This document shows, in pieces, positions 12,063 through 24,431 of a DNA stretch of 64,000 nt. Under the pieces are notes generated by a model. That model had not been told where the DNA came from and did no database searches. It saw only the letters and a program-made list of their open reading frames with translations. Numbering within the stretch: the first letter of the stretch is position 1; every line of letters starts with the position of its first letter. The stretch is from NCBI RefSeq assembly GCF_905475395.1, contig NC_058341.1, positions 63,309,501 to 63,373,500 on the forward strand, given 5' to 3'. The translations under genes were made by a program, and so were the position numbers. Source of the stretch: Chrysoperla carnea. Its lineage: Eukaryota; Arthropoda; Insecta; Neuroptera; Chrysopidae.

Positions 12063-12320
12063 AAAATGGTTTACATTTTTAAACGACCATTAACATTCCT
12101 ATAGAACTTTCTCAATTTGTGGATACCCTGTATATTCGATATCAAAAGTGAATAGCTGAATGTTAATATTTTTGAAAGCAGAGCTTTTTATAAAGAATAT
12201 TTTTTTTTCGTAATCCTTATAATAAAAAAGTTTTCCATATGTAGCCAACTTAGCTAGACACAATGTTTACTGTTTTAATAATCACGCAAAGTGTTTATAA
12301 ATTTTTTTGGGACACTATGT

Positions 12321-13229
12321 ATTATTCAAATTTTATTTAAAAATAAATTGCTAATTGCATATATTTTATAAATGAATGGATGAAAATGATCTTTAACATC
12401 ATAATAATTAATCTTGTTTTAGGACATTTACTATAATTGTACAAAAGCACAACCCATGCGGAAAAATTTGAGGCTTGATGTAACTAACCTCTTAAGTATA
12501 TAAATATTTTCAAATCGACTGTGGCTTAATAGAATAGCCAGGATTTTGACCGTTCTTTGAATTGAATAGTTGAATGAATGAATGAATGAATGTTACAGAG
12601 ATGATAGACATTGTATGCTAATTTATTTTTATAACTTGTCCTTGGTATATTACTTGAAAGCATATAAAAGAATTTTAATTTCAATAATCTTTGTTTTCAA
12701 TTGTTATTTATTTTTTATTGATTTATCTTTGAATTGAATAGTAATTAGTAACAATCAATTAAATTATATCATTCATCTTTCTACAATTTTTGGGAACGAA
12801 GTTCTTAATCATCGGCAAGCATTTGCGAATCCATCATCTAAATTGACTTACGATATAATAAAATTAAAAAAAACAACAATGAACCGCTTGAAATAATTAG
12901 TCTATTATCCAAATGTTGGTTTCAAGTCCTTGAATATCGATATCCAGGCAGTGAAAAAAGTGAACCAGATGTACCGACGATAGTGAATCAACTATCATAA
13001 ATGAATCGACTCTAGATAGCCACATGGAAAACAGAATGTGAAAATAATTCCACCATACCAGAGTCATCTCGTTGAAGCATGCGAGATTTGCAACGATGCT
13101 GCAAGATTTGTTGCATAACTCTCCCGACTACATTTCACGGGGTAAAATTTTGGTTGTTTGCCTCAATGAGACAAGAAGGATTATTCGGGCTTGCTTTTCT
13201 AAACATCTAGAAATCGATAATATTATCAA
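12321..13229. other. Unannotated stretch
   Basis: A (TGAA)n microsatellite lies at about 12570-12592. The part at 12930-13200 is less AT-rich and may be old coding sequence, but I could not recognise a protein. Confidence 0.3.
12570..12592. repeat. (AATG)n microsatellite
   Basis: About five to six perfect 'tgaa' units in a row. Confidence 0.9.
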
Positions 13230-13640
13230 CGTTTAAAATTATTTAATGTTACATGTATTCAGGCGTTTAATTTAATTGATGTTGTAAAAATTTCATCAAA
13301 ATTGGTTCAGTAGTTTAGAGTCTAAATGTGACACTGTGATGTGTAAACAAACGCGAATTTTTACTAATTGTTGTTGTTTACATTTAATCATGCACACGAT
13401 ATTTACATCATGATCTATTCGACTATATTTTGATATAATATGTTACATACAGGCGTAAACTAAATATTGACAAATATCTTGTCTAGTAATCTTAATTAAA
13501 GAGAATTGAAAAAAATACACTCGAACCAGGACTCGAACCCAGACTTCTTGGATTCATGTCAAGCGCCCTACCAATATCACCTTTTTTGAGAGCTGGATCC
13601 GTGCTTGACGGCAAGTTGTATATTTGGCGGATGAGTAATA
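13230..13640. repeat. Dispersed repeat, copy 2, with tRNA-like segment
   Basis: It shares its first about 150 bases with 60-190. On the minus strand, 13610-13510 has tRNA-like control elements: 'gatattggtagggcgct' resembling box A and 'gggttcgagtcctgg' matching box B (GGTTCGANTCC). This suggests a tRNA-derived SINE head that differs from the SINE family at 20.6, 26.0 and 59.2 kb. It does not look like a functional tRNA gene because no acceptor-stem pairing is evident. Confidence 0.55.
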
Positions 13641-13689
13641 GACTGAAAAAAGTGTAAGATTTATACAGCCACAAAATTTGTTTGATTTG

Positions 13690-13945
13690 ATTTGAATAGA
13701 TTTTTACTTTTGGTGAACGAATATTTAAAATCGGTTAAGTAGAGATATTTTCATACAAACTTTCATTCCCCATTTCACCCTTTCAGGGAATGAATTTCAA
13801 AAATTCTTGTTTAAATGACAGTGTAAGATCAATATCGTCTTAGTCTATTCCAAACTTCATTAGCGATTAAGGTTGCGCGTCGATATATCAGTCGCGGCAT
13901 TGCCGCCTATTCCTGAAGTGTTTCTGATTTTACATAATAATAATA
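13690..13945. repeat. Fragment of palindromic repeat family P
   Basis: Contains 'tttttacttttggtg', 'aaaatcggttaagtag' and 'cgtcgatatatcag', all shared with the larger copies at 22920-23965, 32220-32880 and 33220-33700. Confidence 0.6.
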
Positions 13946-14053
13946 GTTCTTTATTGATGTGATGAAAAATTAATTCATTTCAGACGTAGTAATTAAATTT
14001 TTTTAAATTTAATCCGTAAATTAAGGACTCATAAAGATAACAATGCACACCAT

Positions 14054-14400
14054 TCATAATCTATCATCTCTTCTATCCATCAAATCTTTCAAAAAACAAC
14101 CTACTATTTTAACTTTATACTCATCCCTTACAGTTAGATCTAAATTTTGTAATTTATTTTCAAACAGATTTGCTCGCATTACTTCATTCATACCTCTACA
14201 TTCAAACAACAGGTAATAACCTGACTCAATACATAGCACACATATTTGTTCACCATTCACCTTACACTTATTCTCCCATGCATGTCTACCCAGTCGAAAG
14301 TTCGCAAATATCCTTCGCATTGCCTTATTTGCAACTGATAGGTAAGGTGCTCCGTACTCATAATGACCAATCATATTAAATGTGTCAAGAGAGGTCATAT
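14054..14400 (-). pseudogene. LINE reverse transcriptase C-terminal zinc-finger part
   Basis: The minus-strand frame gives MIGHYEYGAPYLSVANKAM, FRLGRHAWENKCKVNGEQI, then CVLC, an LLFEC block and ENKLQNLDLTVRDEYKVKI. A C-x2-C finger with a following xxLFEC block, after an R-L-G-x-H motif, is the usual C-terminal tail of jockey/CR1-type LINE ORF2 proteins, where CxLC..(E)xxxHxLFxC is expected. The reading frame starts abruptly at 14400, exactly where an inverted-repeat element (14405-15957) begins. The missing upstream part continues on the far side at 15962-16172. It is a broken, dead copy. Confidence 0.65.
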
Positions 14401-14404
14401 GGTA

Positions 14405-15957
14405 CAGTCAATCTGGCATTTTGACTGGAAAAAATTTCAATGGTGGATCTGTAGTTATAGATCGTTAGGGGGGCATGTAAATAACTTTAAAAAAAGTTAA
14501 GAGAATTTTTCGTTCCGCTGTTTTTGAGAAAATCCAAAAAAATAAATTTGGAATGCGTTTTTCTCGGAATCTATTGGTTTAAGGAAAAAGTTTTTCAAAT
14601 AAAAAATGTAGAAGACATTGTCGGCTACATTTTATATCATTGAAGCAACGTCATACGAGTTAAATTACAAAAAGTAGGTGGCGCTAAAGTATCAAAAAAA
14701 GTGTTTTTCACGATTTTCATTAAGAAAAAATGATTTTTTTGTAAAAGTGTAAACAAGAAAGTTGTTTGACTCAAAATTAGCTTCAACTTTTATTCAAACA
14801 ATTTTTTTGTAAAACTTACCGTTTTTGAAATACAGCTTGCTGAAGAGTACACATCGGACATTTTATGCCGTGCTGTGTTTGAGATTGTTGTAGAATTTAA
14901 AATTGAATTGATTGTTCGAAAATACTTTCAACTGCAGTAAATTTTTTTTGACAAATATTGAAATAAACAGTTAACAACGTTACCAATGTATTATCAATTA
15001 TTGTAAACTTTTTGTAAACATAAATTTAACAAAACATAGAAGTGAAAAATTGCTTACAATAACTTATATTGCAATTCAAAATTTTTTTATTTCATAATAT
15101 TTTAATTTTGCAATTTTCATGAAATAAAAGAATAGAAAATGAACTTGATATAAAAAAACGTTTCTTGGCACTTTATGTGAAGAACGATTGTTTTGCTTTC
15201 ATCCTTGAGTAATTTTTCGATTGTTAAATCATCTCTGATTGTGCTAGCTCTTTATTAATTTTTCCCGACTTTTTGAATCCACAATTCTTTTTTCACCCAC
15301 TTTAACAGTTCTATTACACACGAAACAGATATTCATTTTTGGAGAGAAAAATTTTCAGACCTTTACTCTCCAAAACTCACATAGGAACTGAAAAATGTAC
15401 TATTCATAGACAGTTAGTCAGATGTTTGAAATCGGTCCTTTGTTCGTACTATGCCGACTCGCGAAAGTGACAAAAGAACCGTTAACTATGGTGCGTTGCA
15501 TTTTTGGCCTATAGCTCGGAAACGGTAAGTTTTTCATAAAAATTGTTTAAATAAAAGTTGAAGCTAATTTTGAGTCAAATAACTTTCTTATTTACACTTT
15601 TACAAAAAAATCATTTTTTCTTAATGAAAATCGTGAAAAACACTTTTTTTGATACTTTAGCGCCACCTACTTTTTGTAATTTAACTCGTATGACGTTGCT
15701 TGAATGACATAAAATGTAGCCAACAATGTCCTCTACATTTTTTAATTGAAAAACTTTTCCCTTAAACCAATAGATTCCGAGAAAAACGCATTCCAAATTT
15801 TTTTTCCCATTTTTTTGGATTTTCTCAAAAACAGCGGAACGAAAAATTCTCTTAATTTTTTTAAAAGTTATTTACATACCCCCCTAACGATCTATAACCT
15901 CAGATTCACCATTGAAATTTTTTCCAGGTCCGGCCGTTTTTTCGTCTAGATTGACTG
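14405..15957. mobile_element. Long inverted-repeat element, ~430-bp arms
   Basis: The left arm (14405-14826) begins 'cagtcaatct' and the right arm (15518-15957) ends 'agattgactg'. The arms match along their length, including 'gttaggggggcatgtaaata', 'ggtggcgctaaagtatc', 'cgattttcattaagaaaaaa' and 'acttaccgttt' with their complements, with scattered substitutions and small indels (mirror sums shift by 18 across the arm). The spacer of about 690 bases has no coding frame. The element sits inside a LINE fragment on the minus strand. The open frames at 15611-15796 and 15746-15949 are arm sequence only. Confidence 0.85.
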
Positions 15958-15961
15958 AATC

Positions 15962-16172
15962 AATACCTCCAATGTCATGAAACATGTACCCACGGAAGGC
16001 AGTAGTTAGGCATACCTTTACATTCCTTTACATGCTTCTTTTCTGAACACAACATTCCTCGATCCATATCATATTTATCCGTCAATTCAATCATCCGTTC
16101 ATTCATTCCATGATTCAGACACTCCCGATGTAAATCCTTTTCCCGTGAAGTAAATATTCGACAAAAATACAT
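15962..16172 (-). pseudogene. LINE ORF2 fragment, upstream part of 14054-14400
   Basis: The minus-strand frame contains ECLNHGMNERMIELTDKYDM and CSEKKHVKECKGMPNY. It ends against the right end of the inverted-repeat element and plausibly continues into the frame at 14400-14054 on the other side. I recognise no domain within it. The assignment to the same LINE rests on position, strand and the shared interruption. Confidence 0.35.
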
Positions 16173-17074
16173 TACACATTGTTGAGTTATGTGGCTATAT
16201 AATGTATTCCTTTATCCAACTGATATATCTTCTTCTGGGACCACAGTAAAAATTTTATGATATAGTATCAAATAATAATTAAATAAATATAATAGGTATA
16301 CTCCAAAAAATTTTTAATCATATAATAAGACATATAATGGGATATCCATAAGAAATATTGGTTTATTTTGATGGGAAAATTAGAATTATTGCAAAAAATT
16401 TATTAAAAACGAAATACAACGGTTGACCGCATTATTTAATAATACGCATAAATATACTTAAGTAGGTCTATTGAATTGAGATTAGTAATAATAATGAAAA
16501 AAATTTGATTTTATATTGATATCCAAAACAGATATTAGAACTATTTATATGCTACCGTGAACAAAGTATTGACTTTACGATATCGAGAACAAGCTTACGA
16601 TTTCCTCTTGTAAGTTAGTGTATGTATCCAGTCTACACACTCACGCCAAAGAGCCTGAAACTAGAATGTGGAGTATTTATCGTTGGTTGTCGTTTTTTAG
16701 CTTCACACTGCCCGACTACAATAAAAAGGCGATTTGTTGTACCTTAGCAAAAGCACCAAAGAAAAAAGGTCGAATATAAGGTACAAAGTCGAAGAACTCC
16801 GAGTTAATGTTACAGAATAGTTTCAGGACATGGAGTAGAAGTATTTTACCTCCTTCTTGGCTACACCTTCCAATTTCCACTTTCAGCACAACATTGTCCG
16901 TATCCCAAGTAAATACGAGTTGTGTATACAACAGCTTAAGGTTCTGTTGTTGAATCAATTTTCTTTCGTCAGAATTATAACATAATCAAAATTATACGAA
17001 TAACATTTTTATTTTCGTAAGTCTCATTTTGTGGTATATTGTTGAATAGGCCTTTAATAATACAATTAAACATT
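16173..17074. other. Unannotated stretch
   Basis: No gene or repeat recognised. The frame at 16716-16958 (-) shows no family motif. Confidence 0.3.
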
Positions 17075-17470
17075 TCAAATGATATTCTTATCAGTAGAAC
17101 ATTTTACTATAAATGTGGATTCTTATTCATGGGGAAGAATCCAAAGCATTATTTCAAACAAAAGTTGTTTATTTTTTGATAAGATACATTTTTTATTTTT
17201 AAATCTCAAATGGTTAAGAAGAGAAAACCCAATTGACCTATGTTGCTTATTTACGAACTCAATCTCACTTCTATCGTCCTGTGCACGCAATAAAAATTTC
17301 GGCTGCTCTTTTTGTTTTTAAGTCATCGTATTGACAGACAGACAGACAACCGAAAATAGACTAATTAGGTGATTTTAGGAGCACCTATACTAATTTGTTC
17401 GTAGCATCAATATTTTTAAACGTTACAAACTTGGGACTAAACTTATATACCTCGATATATATTTCATAAA
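17075..17470 (-). repeat. Dispersed repeat family R1, copy 2
   Basis: Carries the complement of 'agtcccaagtttgtaacg', a GACA run at about 17334-17348 and 'actaattaggtgatttta'. The open frame at 17079-17321 is repeat sequence. Confidence 0.75.
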
Positions 17471-18384
17471 TAACAGGGTATTACATAAAAACATTTGTTT
17501 CAATCGTTATTTCATCAAATCCATAGAAACTAAATTTACATCCTGCGTTTTTCAATTCTAGTTTTCTTTATGTTTTAGTTCCTTTAACTATTCAATTCAG
17601 CCAAAGATAAGAGAGATATAGTTCAGGCAAAAATTTTAGAACAATTTTACAAGATAATTTTCTGCTTTAAATACGTAACTTTTGGACATATGTATCAGCA
17701 AAAAGTTTAAAATTTTTATCGTATGTTAGAATTTTTTGGAGATTAATGGATGAATCAGAAATTCATTGCTGCAGCCCTTTCAACCAACCAATGCTTGTAT
17801 TATGTTTTATTAATAAAATAGATTAGTTGATTTTAATATTAAATTATTATAAAATAAAACATAATTAATTTATGTTAGATAATTTTATTAATAATTAATT
17901 AATTTCTATAAATATTTTTAAGAGTAAAGTTAATGTTGTTTAGTTTTATTTCTTGTTAGTAAGTATTATGAAATTAAATAAAAAAACTTTTAAGTTAATA
18001 AATCTTAAATAATAATTGTAACCGTTTATAAAACTAACGGTGTACAAATTCTAATCTAATCAGCCTACTATGCTATACTAAGTATACTATAGGTACAGAC
18101 TACTACATTCTACAAGCTTAATAGCCCGGGAGTCGGTGACAGTAACAGTTGCACTTATACATGGATTTCGAAATTTCGCATATGAATCAATACTATTTGA
18201 CTATAGGTACAAAATGAGCACTTTCATGGAAATTAATTTGTAAGAGACCATTTATTTGCAAATTTTATCTATTTTCAGGAAAATTTGGTGTAACAGCTCT
18301 TATCATGGCAGAAAAGTCTGTCACACCGTTTTTTGATATACCAAGCCAATAAAATTATACCCTTGTCGCGGAATTGCATTTTTT
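17471..18384. other. Unannotated AT-rich stretch
   Basis: Nothing recognisable; the 17800-18050 part is extremely AT-rich. Confidence 0.3.
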
Positions 18385-19229
18385 TTAATTTGTTCGTTTT
18401 GAGTTCTACTTTCGAAATATCTCGATGTGACAGCTCAAAACTTGACCAAAATATCTGTCACAAAAGTTTATAACAAAAATTCAACACTTTTTTAGTGTTG
18501 ACATAAACATAGTTGACACAAAGTTTTTAAAAATGAGTGTATTTAAATTTTTTCCGGATCAATTGCTCACAATACTAATTTTATAAATGCTGAGTTTTAT
18601 AAATAAATTATGTTTTTCAGCAATACATTTCAGTCAATTAAATTACTTTCATTCCTTTTATGAGTTTATCGATGTTATTTATAAATGTTATAAATAAATT
18701 TTGAATTTAAATTTGATTTATTTAACACAAAAGCTTTTTTATATTCGTGAAACAATGTGCGATTGAAACGTTCAACATGCATCAAAGCAACTGACTAAAG
18801 GAACAAGATGGCCTAGACGTTTTCAAGGCTTTTAGGGTAACTAAAGTACAATATATTATGCATTTCATACATTTAGGACAGCTCAATCCAAAATTTATGG
18901 AAGGTAGAATAATAGAAGGTTCTTAGTTAATTTTAAATCTCTTGCTTCCTCTCACGATAATTTCAATACATGGAATCAGAATTTTACAACCACTGCTTCA
19001 TTGCATATTACACTAGACTCTTTGTGTTTCGAAAATTAAAGTCACACCTATTATTATTGTGAGTAGTTGCTCCGAAAAAAATTTAAATACACTCCATTTT
19101 TATGATTTCCGATGGTATAAGTTATATTATATACTGGTGTGACAGATATTTTGGTCAATGGTCAAGTTTTGAACTGTCACATCGAGATATTTCGAACACG
19201 AGAACTTGAAATAAACAAATTCAAACTAA
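18385..19229. mobile_element. Inverted-repeat element, ~200-bp arms
   Basis: The left arm (about 18385-18585) and right arm (about 19062-19229) are complements. Examples are 'atatctcgatgtgacag' with 'ctgtcacatcgagatat', 'accaaaatatctgtcac' with 'gtgacagatattttggt', and 'agtgtatttaaattttttcc' with its partner near 19080. The spacer is about 480 bases and has no coding frame. Confidence 0.75.
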
Positions 19230-19815
19230 AAAAAAACAAGTGAAAAGAAACAATTGACTGAGTTAATTGTTGAAATACCATGCATAGTCAGTGTTGATTT
19301 CTTTATCACATAACACATACAAAAATGTATAGACAGTGTTGATGCGTTTTTTTGACGTCACGTAAATAACAAAAGATATTCACTTTTAAATAGACACACA
19401 CACAACTGATATTCCTATATTAATACATACTATAAAATTTGCACCTAATTAACGCCCTCGTGGGTAAACAGTGATGTTTACAAAAAAATGTTTCAAACAA
19501 AAATTTTTTATTTTTTTATAAGGAACATTTTTTACATTTAAACTTTTGTTCTATCTCTAACGGTTTACAAGATGGGTCCTACTTTTTACGTCCTGAGTAC
19601 GCTGTAAAAATTTCAGCTCGATATCTTTTTTCGTTTTTGAGTTATCGTGTCCACAGACGGACGGACGGACGGACGGACGGACAACCGGAAATGGACTAAT
19701 TAGATGATTTTATGAACAGCTATGACAAAATTTTTTTCCTAGCATCATTATTTTTAAGCGTTACAAACTTGGGACTAAACTTAATATACTATGTATATTT
19801 CATATATGCATGGTA
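19230..19815 (-). repeat. Dispersed repeat family R1, copy 3 (near full length)
   Basis: Runs from 'caagtgaaaagaaacaattg' to 'atggtata'. It includes a GGAC run (about 19655-19680) at the same place as the GTCT/GTCC runs of other copies, and 'cttgggactaaactta'. Confidence 0.8.
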
Positions 19816-20571
19816 TAAATAGGAATTAAAATAAAGTAATTCCGCGATCAGTAATAAAAGTGCAAAATACTTGCGATTTAGATAAAGTTGTAAAAAAACC
19901 TCAATCACTTTTTCCAAATTATCTTTTTGCCATCTTGAATTACTTTTAAAAAAAACATTTAAGAAAAATTGTATTGTGTTTTTATGTCAGCCGATGTTGT
20001 TAATTAATTAAATTGATGTGTCTCATGTTTCTCTTTCGCACCTCACATTTTTCCTGTCATTCATAAAACTTACACGGCGAGAACTTTTTATATATAAAGC
20101 GGATCTAACAAGTGATTCAAAATCCAATGACAGTACTGCGTCTTTGATTTATTTTGAACAAAATTCTTTGTTTAAAAAATTTGAATTTTCCTTAATCTGA
20201 ATTATCAATCTAGAAATTATCAAAATTAAAACGTTAAATAACGAATACATATATAGTAATAAAAAATTTTTCACTTCTTCAAATCATTTCGTATAAAGTA
20301 GTCACACTTTTTACAATTGTTTCATTTTTAAATGAATTTTGCAGATATTTAGCATTACCTACCAGTAGGCAAAGAATTTGGCTTACGAAGTAATTATATT
20401 ACATCGATAAATCCGAGGATATCACCATTTAACTTCTTGGCTTTACAGGGTGTATTATGAGTCACAACGCACCTCTTGGGAATGAATTCGAGAAGTCAAA
20501 ATAAGTCGATAATTCTTCAACAATAAGATAGAAGATGATTTACGCTATAGCGCTCTGTAAATTATCGATTT
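19816..20571. other. Unannotated AT-rich stretch
   Basis: No supported gene. The small frame at 20018-20200 has no recognisable motif. Confidence 0.3.
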
Positions 20572-20866
20572 CAGGTTAGGTTAGGTTATATTGGCTGTCC
20601 CCCAAGGTTACACTTAGAATATAGAGCCCATTGTGATACCATAAATGTGTTTTACCACCTTTCCGCTGATAATTTCATTTATTAGCTCCTCAATTATTTT
20701 CAGAGACTGAGTGCACCTCCTTCATGTATATTTCATGCACTACACCAACCCATCACAACTATTAATTAAATTAATTTTTGTTGCAACGGCGGAAATCGAA
20801 CCCGCATCCTAAGCATACCACGGACAGAATTGGTTACGCCTTAACCAACTGAGCTAATAGGGCGAT
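20572..20866 (-). mobile_element. tRNA-derived SINE, copy 1
   Basis: Read on the minus strand from 20864, the head is tRNA-like: 'tagctcagttggttaaggc' fits a pol III box A and 'gggttcgatttccgcc' fits box B. A shared body follows with 'ttaatttaattaatag', 'ggaggtgcactcag' and 'gaaattatcagcgg'. Copies 2 and 3 (25986-26243, 59126-59374) have the same order. The end is rich in 'aacct' units. Confidence 0.85.
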
Positions 20867-22390
20867 TTTAATTTTGTGAATTTTTCGATTAATATAACTA
20901 GAGAAAATTGAAAAATGATATCATAACTGTGGGCAACGAAAAAGTGCTCATAATGGAAAGGAAATCTTATTAAGATTTAGTGGTACAAATAATTCCAAGC
21001 AGTGAATCAACGAATACTTGAAACACATACTGCTACGAGTCATGGCCGACGCGACAAATAATTTATTTTTTTATAATAAACAACATACTCTATATGACTA
21101 ATTTTTTTAATTTTGTATTTTAATAAACTTAAGTAGCTCTATAGATTGAAATTCGTGCTGCCTATGTCAAAAAGACTGTGCCCTGATGATAACAAAGGGG
21201 TCAGGATATAATTTGGAACTGCTTAATGACTGAGTAGTTAAAAACACAGAAAAAAGGGCTACTGAAACATTTTAAATACTTCTGTTTTAACATGATACAA
21301 ACATGTCGGGCTAAGAGTGATAAAATAAGCACAGAATTTTCAATCGGTGGCTTCTGAGGACGTAATATACTGTCTTCGACATTCTCTTCGTAGTCCCGGT
21401 CATCAAATAATTGTATTTCCCACAGTTCCCTTGACTCACATGCTTCTATCCACTAGGTACACTATCAAAATAATTTTCCAATGTCCAGGTAAAGAAGTTC
21501 AGTGAAGTAAGTTAGTCGATGCCGAAAAATGGAAAAGGGACATTTACCTTAATTAAGGGCTGTCAGATAGTATTGTCGAGTAATTTCAAAACTCAAAGAA
21601 AAAGCTGAATAAACTGAAAAAAAAAATCCACTAGTTTCAATCATTAAAGTAAGATAGTAATAACCGTAAGCAGTACTGATATTCAAAAAGAAACTACATA
21701 GGAATTACGAGCTAATTAGGAGCTGCCGTTTTTTGAAATTGTAAACAACGGATAAAGTATCCTAGGAGTGGTATTATTAATTGCCGATTTCGAGCTACAA
21801 GCAGTGAACTTTACCATAAAATTATAATACATACTTCCAATTTTCATGTTCTATAAATTTTTTTCTCATATTTCTTAGTTGAATTAATGTTTAATTTAAT
21901 TTAATGTTTAGTGTGAAAATTTTAATTTTTACAATTATCTGGAATAAGATTATTTTAAAAGGTTTTACTTCCAGCTTTTAGTTCGTAAACTTTAATTCGA
22001 AATTTCGATACCATTCTTAAGATATTTTGTGCCTTTTTTGAAAATTTCACAAAACCCTATTCTTCAATTTGCGAGAAAGCTATTGATTTTTGGATAATGT
22101 AAAATATGGGAAAGTGCAGCTCCAAATTAAATCTTAATATCTATGTAGTTTTTACATTGTTCACCGTCATTGTTTACGCTTTAAACTAGCTTACTTCAAT
22201 AATTTAAGTCGAATCGTTTCTCCTTTTTCTTCAAACTTTTCCTTTGAGTTTTGAAACATCTCGTAATTAATAACTGACATCTCGTTTTATTAATTTTCCG
22301 GCAACGACTAGCTTTAGCATCGACTGACGTAAAGAGTTGTTTAGATGAAAATTGGATGTAGAAATACTGCCGTGCATTCGTCGGTAGTTA
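20867..22390. other. Unannotated stretch
   Basis: No gene, RNA or repeat boundary recognised. The 21150-21480 part is less AT-rich, without a readable protein. Confidence 0.3.
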
Positions 22391-22790
22391 TTAACTTCCC
22401 ACTGGGATAGTTATTGCAATGGGTCCGATTTTTCAAATTGAAAATTTAGATATATCTCCAAAGCCATTAGAGTCGAATAGCATGGTTTTTAAAAGGATGT
22501 CCGTTTGTGCACATGTATGTATGTATGTTCGGATTAAATTATCGTCTCGCATATCTCAAGAACAAATGATGATATTGACATGGGACCAGTTTCATTTAAC
22601 GCATAATTATGTAACTTAGAACTGATTAGGTTTTGAGAAAAATCGGTCAAGCCGTTTTTTGTACCGAATGAAAAATTGTATAATTGTCTATTTATATGTA
22701 TAATTTATATGAAAAAAAAAATTTTTACAAAAAAAATTATAAATATTAAAAAATATGATATTTTTGTATCCTTTCCACTGGGAAGTTAGT
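22391..22790. mobile_element. MITE-like element with CTTCCCACTGG ends
   Basis: The ends 'ttaacttcccactggg' (22391) and 'ccactgggaagttag' (to 22790) are inverted repeats. The interior has 'atgtatgtatgttcgg' and 'gaaaaatcggtcaag', typical of non-autonomous insect elements. The open frame at 22419-22619 is interior sequence. Confidence 0.6.
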
Positions 22791-22919
22791 CGTGTGTACC
22801 TTTCGGGTCGCACCTAGACCGCTTGTATTACGTATTTATTGATAAACTTTCATGACATCATTGGTAAGCTCTCTATATTTTTTTTTTAAATATTTGATTT
22901 AAAAACAAAAATATATAGT

Positions 22920-23965
22920 TGCACCAGTGAGTGTTTTTACTTGGAAGTCCTCAATTGGAGCTCCGATTTTAATGATTTTCTTTTTTTATTTCATTTAAAA
23001 TCAGAAACCTTTCAGATTTTATTTAAAATCGGAAATGATAGAAGTTCCAAATTTCGAGAGGATATTGCCTTCATCCTTTAAAGTGGTGAAACCGGAGATA
23101 AACATTTTGTATGTCAATATATACAAGAGAGTTCACTGCTTAACCAATTTTATCAATTTTTTCACCTATAGAATGCAACATTATCAGCAAGTAATATGGC
23201 CTGCATTTCATTTTTTTTTTAAATTAGGGTTCCGCATCAAAAGCTAAAATTAATTAAATAGTGAACAAAAAGGAAGTTAAGTGAAGGTAAGGAAATTGAA
23301 TGCTATAAAACGTGGACACCTGGTAGTTATTTATATTATTTAAACAATATTTGTGCAATTTATATAATAAAAATCTCTTTTACAGGATTTTTTCCACGAA
23401 AAATGTATTTTAACTTAATAACAATAAAAATGGATTTTTATTTTTGATGTGGAATTAATTTAGAAAAAAATTTTAAAATACAGCACATGTTACTTGCTGT
23501 CTGATAATGTAGCATTCTATAGTTGAACGAATTTTTAAAATCGATTAAGTAGTGAACTCAAAAATGACGGTTTCACTATTTAATGGATTTTTACTTTTGG
23601 TGCAAAACCCTAATTTTTTTTGAAAATAAAATAAAGCCAATTTGGTTAATGTAGCATTCTACAGAGGAAATAATTTTGAAAATAGGTTAAGTAGTGAACT
23701 CAAAAATAACGGTGTATATATATTTTGAAAAATCCTTTCTTAAATGACACCGACAATATAAAGTGAATGTACTCTCAAAATTTTCTATTAATAGTGATTT
23801 AAGCTGGGCGTTGATATATTAGTTAGGATTTTGCTCCCTCCCTTCTCGGATTCTTTTCTCCCTTGAAAGACATCTGATTTTAAAAAACATATAAAAAGTA
23901 TAATTTAAAAAAAAAATTAGCAAAATCGGAGCTGCTATTGAGGACTCCCTAACAACGGATTTTGA
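22920..23965. mobile_element. Palindromic repeat family P, longest copy
   Basis: An imperfect inverted repeat about 1 kb long. The left side has 'ggagctccgattttaatg', 'tttcgagaggatat', 'cacctatagaatgcaac' and 'ttccgcatcaaaag'. The right side carries their complements ('gtagcattctatag', 'aaaatcgattaagtagtgaac', 'atcggagctg'). Other copies are at 13690-13945, 32220-32880 and 33220-33700. It is non-coding; the frame at 23035-23247 is arm sequence. Confidence 0.7.
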
Positions 23966-24431
23966 ATTTTATGCATTCCTTGATGCGACCAATACGTAAA
24001 TATTAAATACAATAAATTTTTGACATCCTTGTAATATTTTTAAAGCAAACCAGCCAGTGTAATAAAATTTTAATATATGTATATTTCTTGTGTGTACCGC
24101 TATAATTTACTTTTCACAATTATTACTTACTTATGAAAGTGATAATAACTGTATTTAATACAGGTATACACGTATATGTTGTACCTATTATATTGTATTG
24201 TACATGAAACGCAAAACTTTAACACAATCATGTACCAACAACAAACTATTAAGTCATTCAGAGCCCACAGTATCAGAATCAGAATAGTGGGTTTAAAAAA
24301 AAAAACCAAAAAAAAAAAATACTTGTTTTTTTAATATCGTACTAAAAAATTGACTTAACTATGGTAAAACCCACTTTTCGAGATTATTTAACGATTTTTT
24401 TTTCACAGGCTAAGAATGGAGCCTACTATTT
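23966..24431. other. Unannotated AT-rich stretch
   Basis: Nothing recognised; contains A-rich runs near 24297-24320. Confidence 0.3.

Larger units (their letters stand above)
11179..12320. mobile_element. Degenerate IS630/mariner-type element
   Basis: The left end 'ggggtgtcccaaaacaatg' (from 11179) and the right end, whose complement reads 'agtgtcccaaaaaaat' (about 12300-12317), are imperfect terminal inverted repeats of the GGTGTCCCAAAA type common in insect mariner-like elements. The interior carries the tail of a transposase gene (11396-11708, +) and a second inverted copy of its last part (11936-12062, -). The latter is followed by another end-like sequence, 'ggataccctgta', near 12120. 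I infer two related elements, one inserted into or recombined with the other. Confidence 0.6.

Noticed and set aside
14170..14379. 69-codon plus-strand frame
   Set aside because: It is antisense to the LINE zinc-finger tail on the minus strand.
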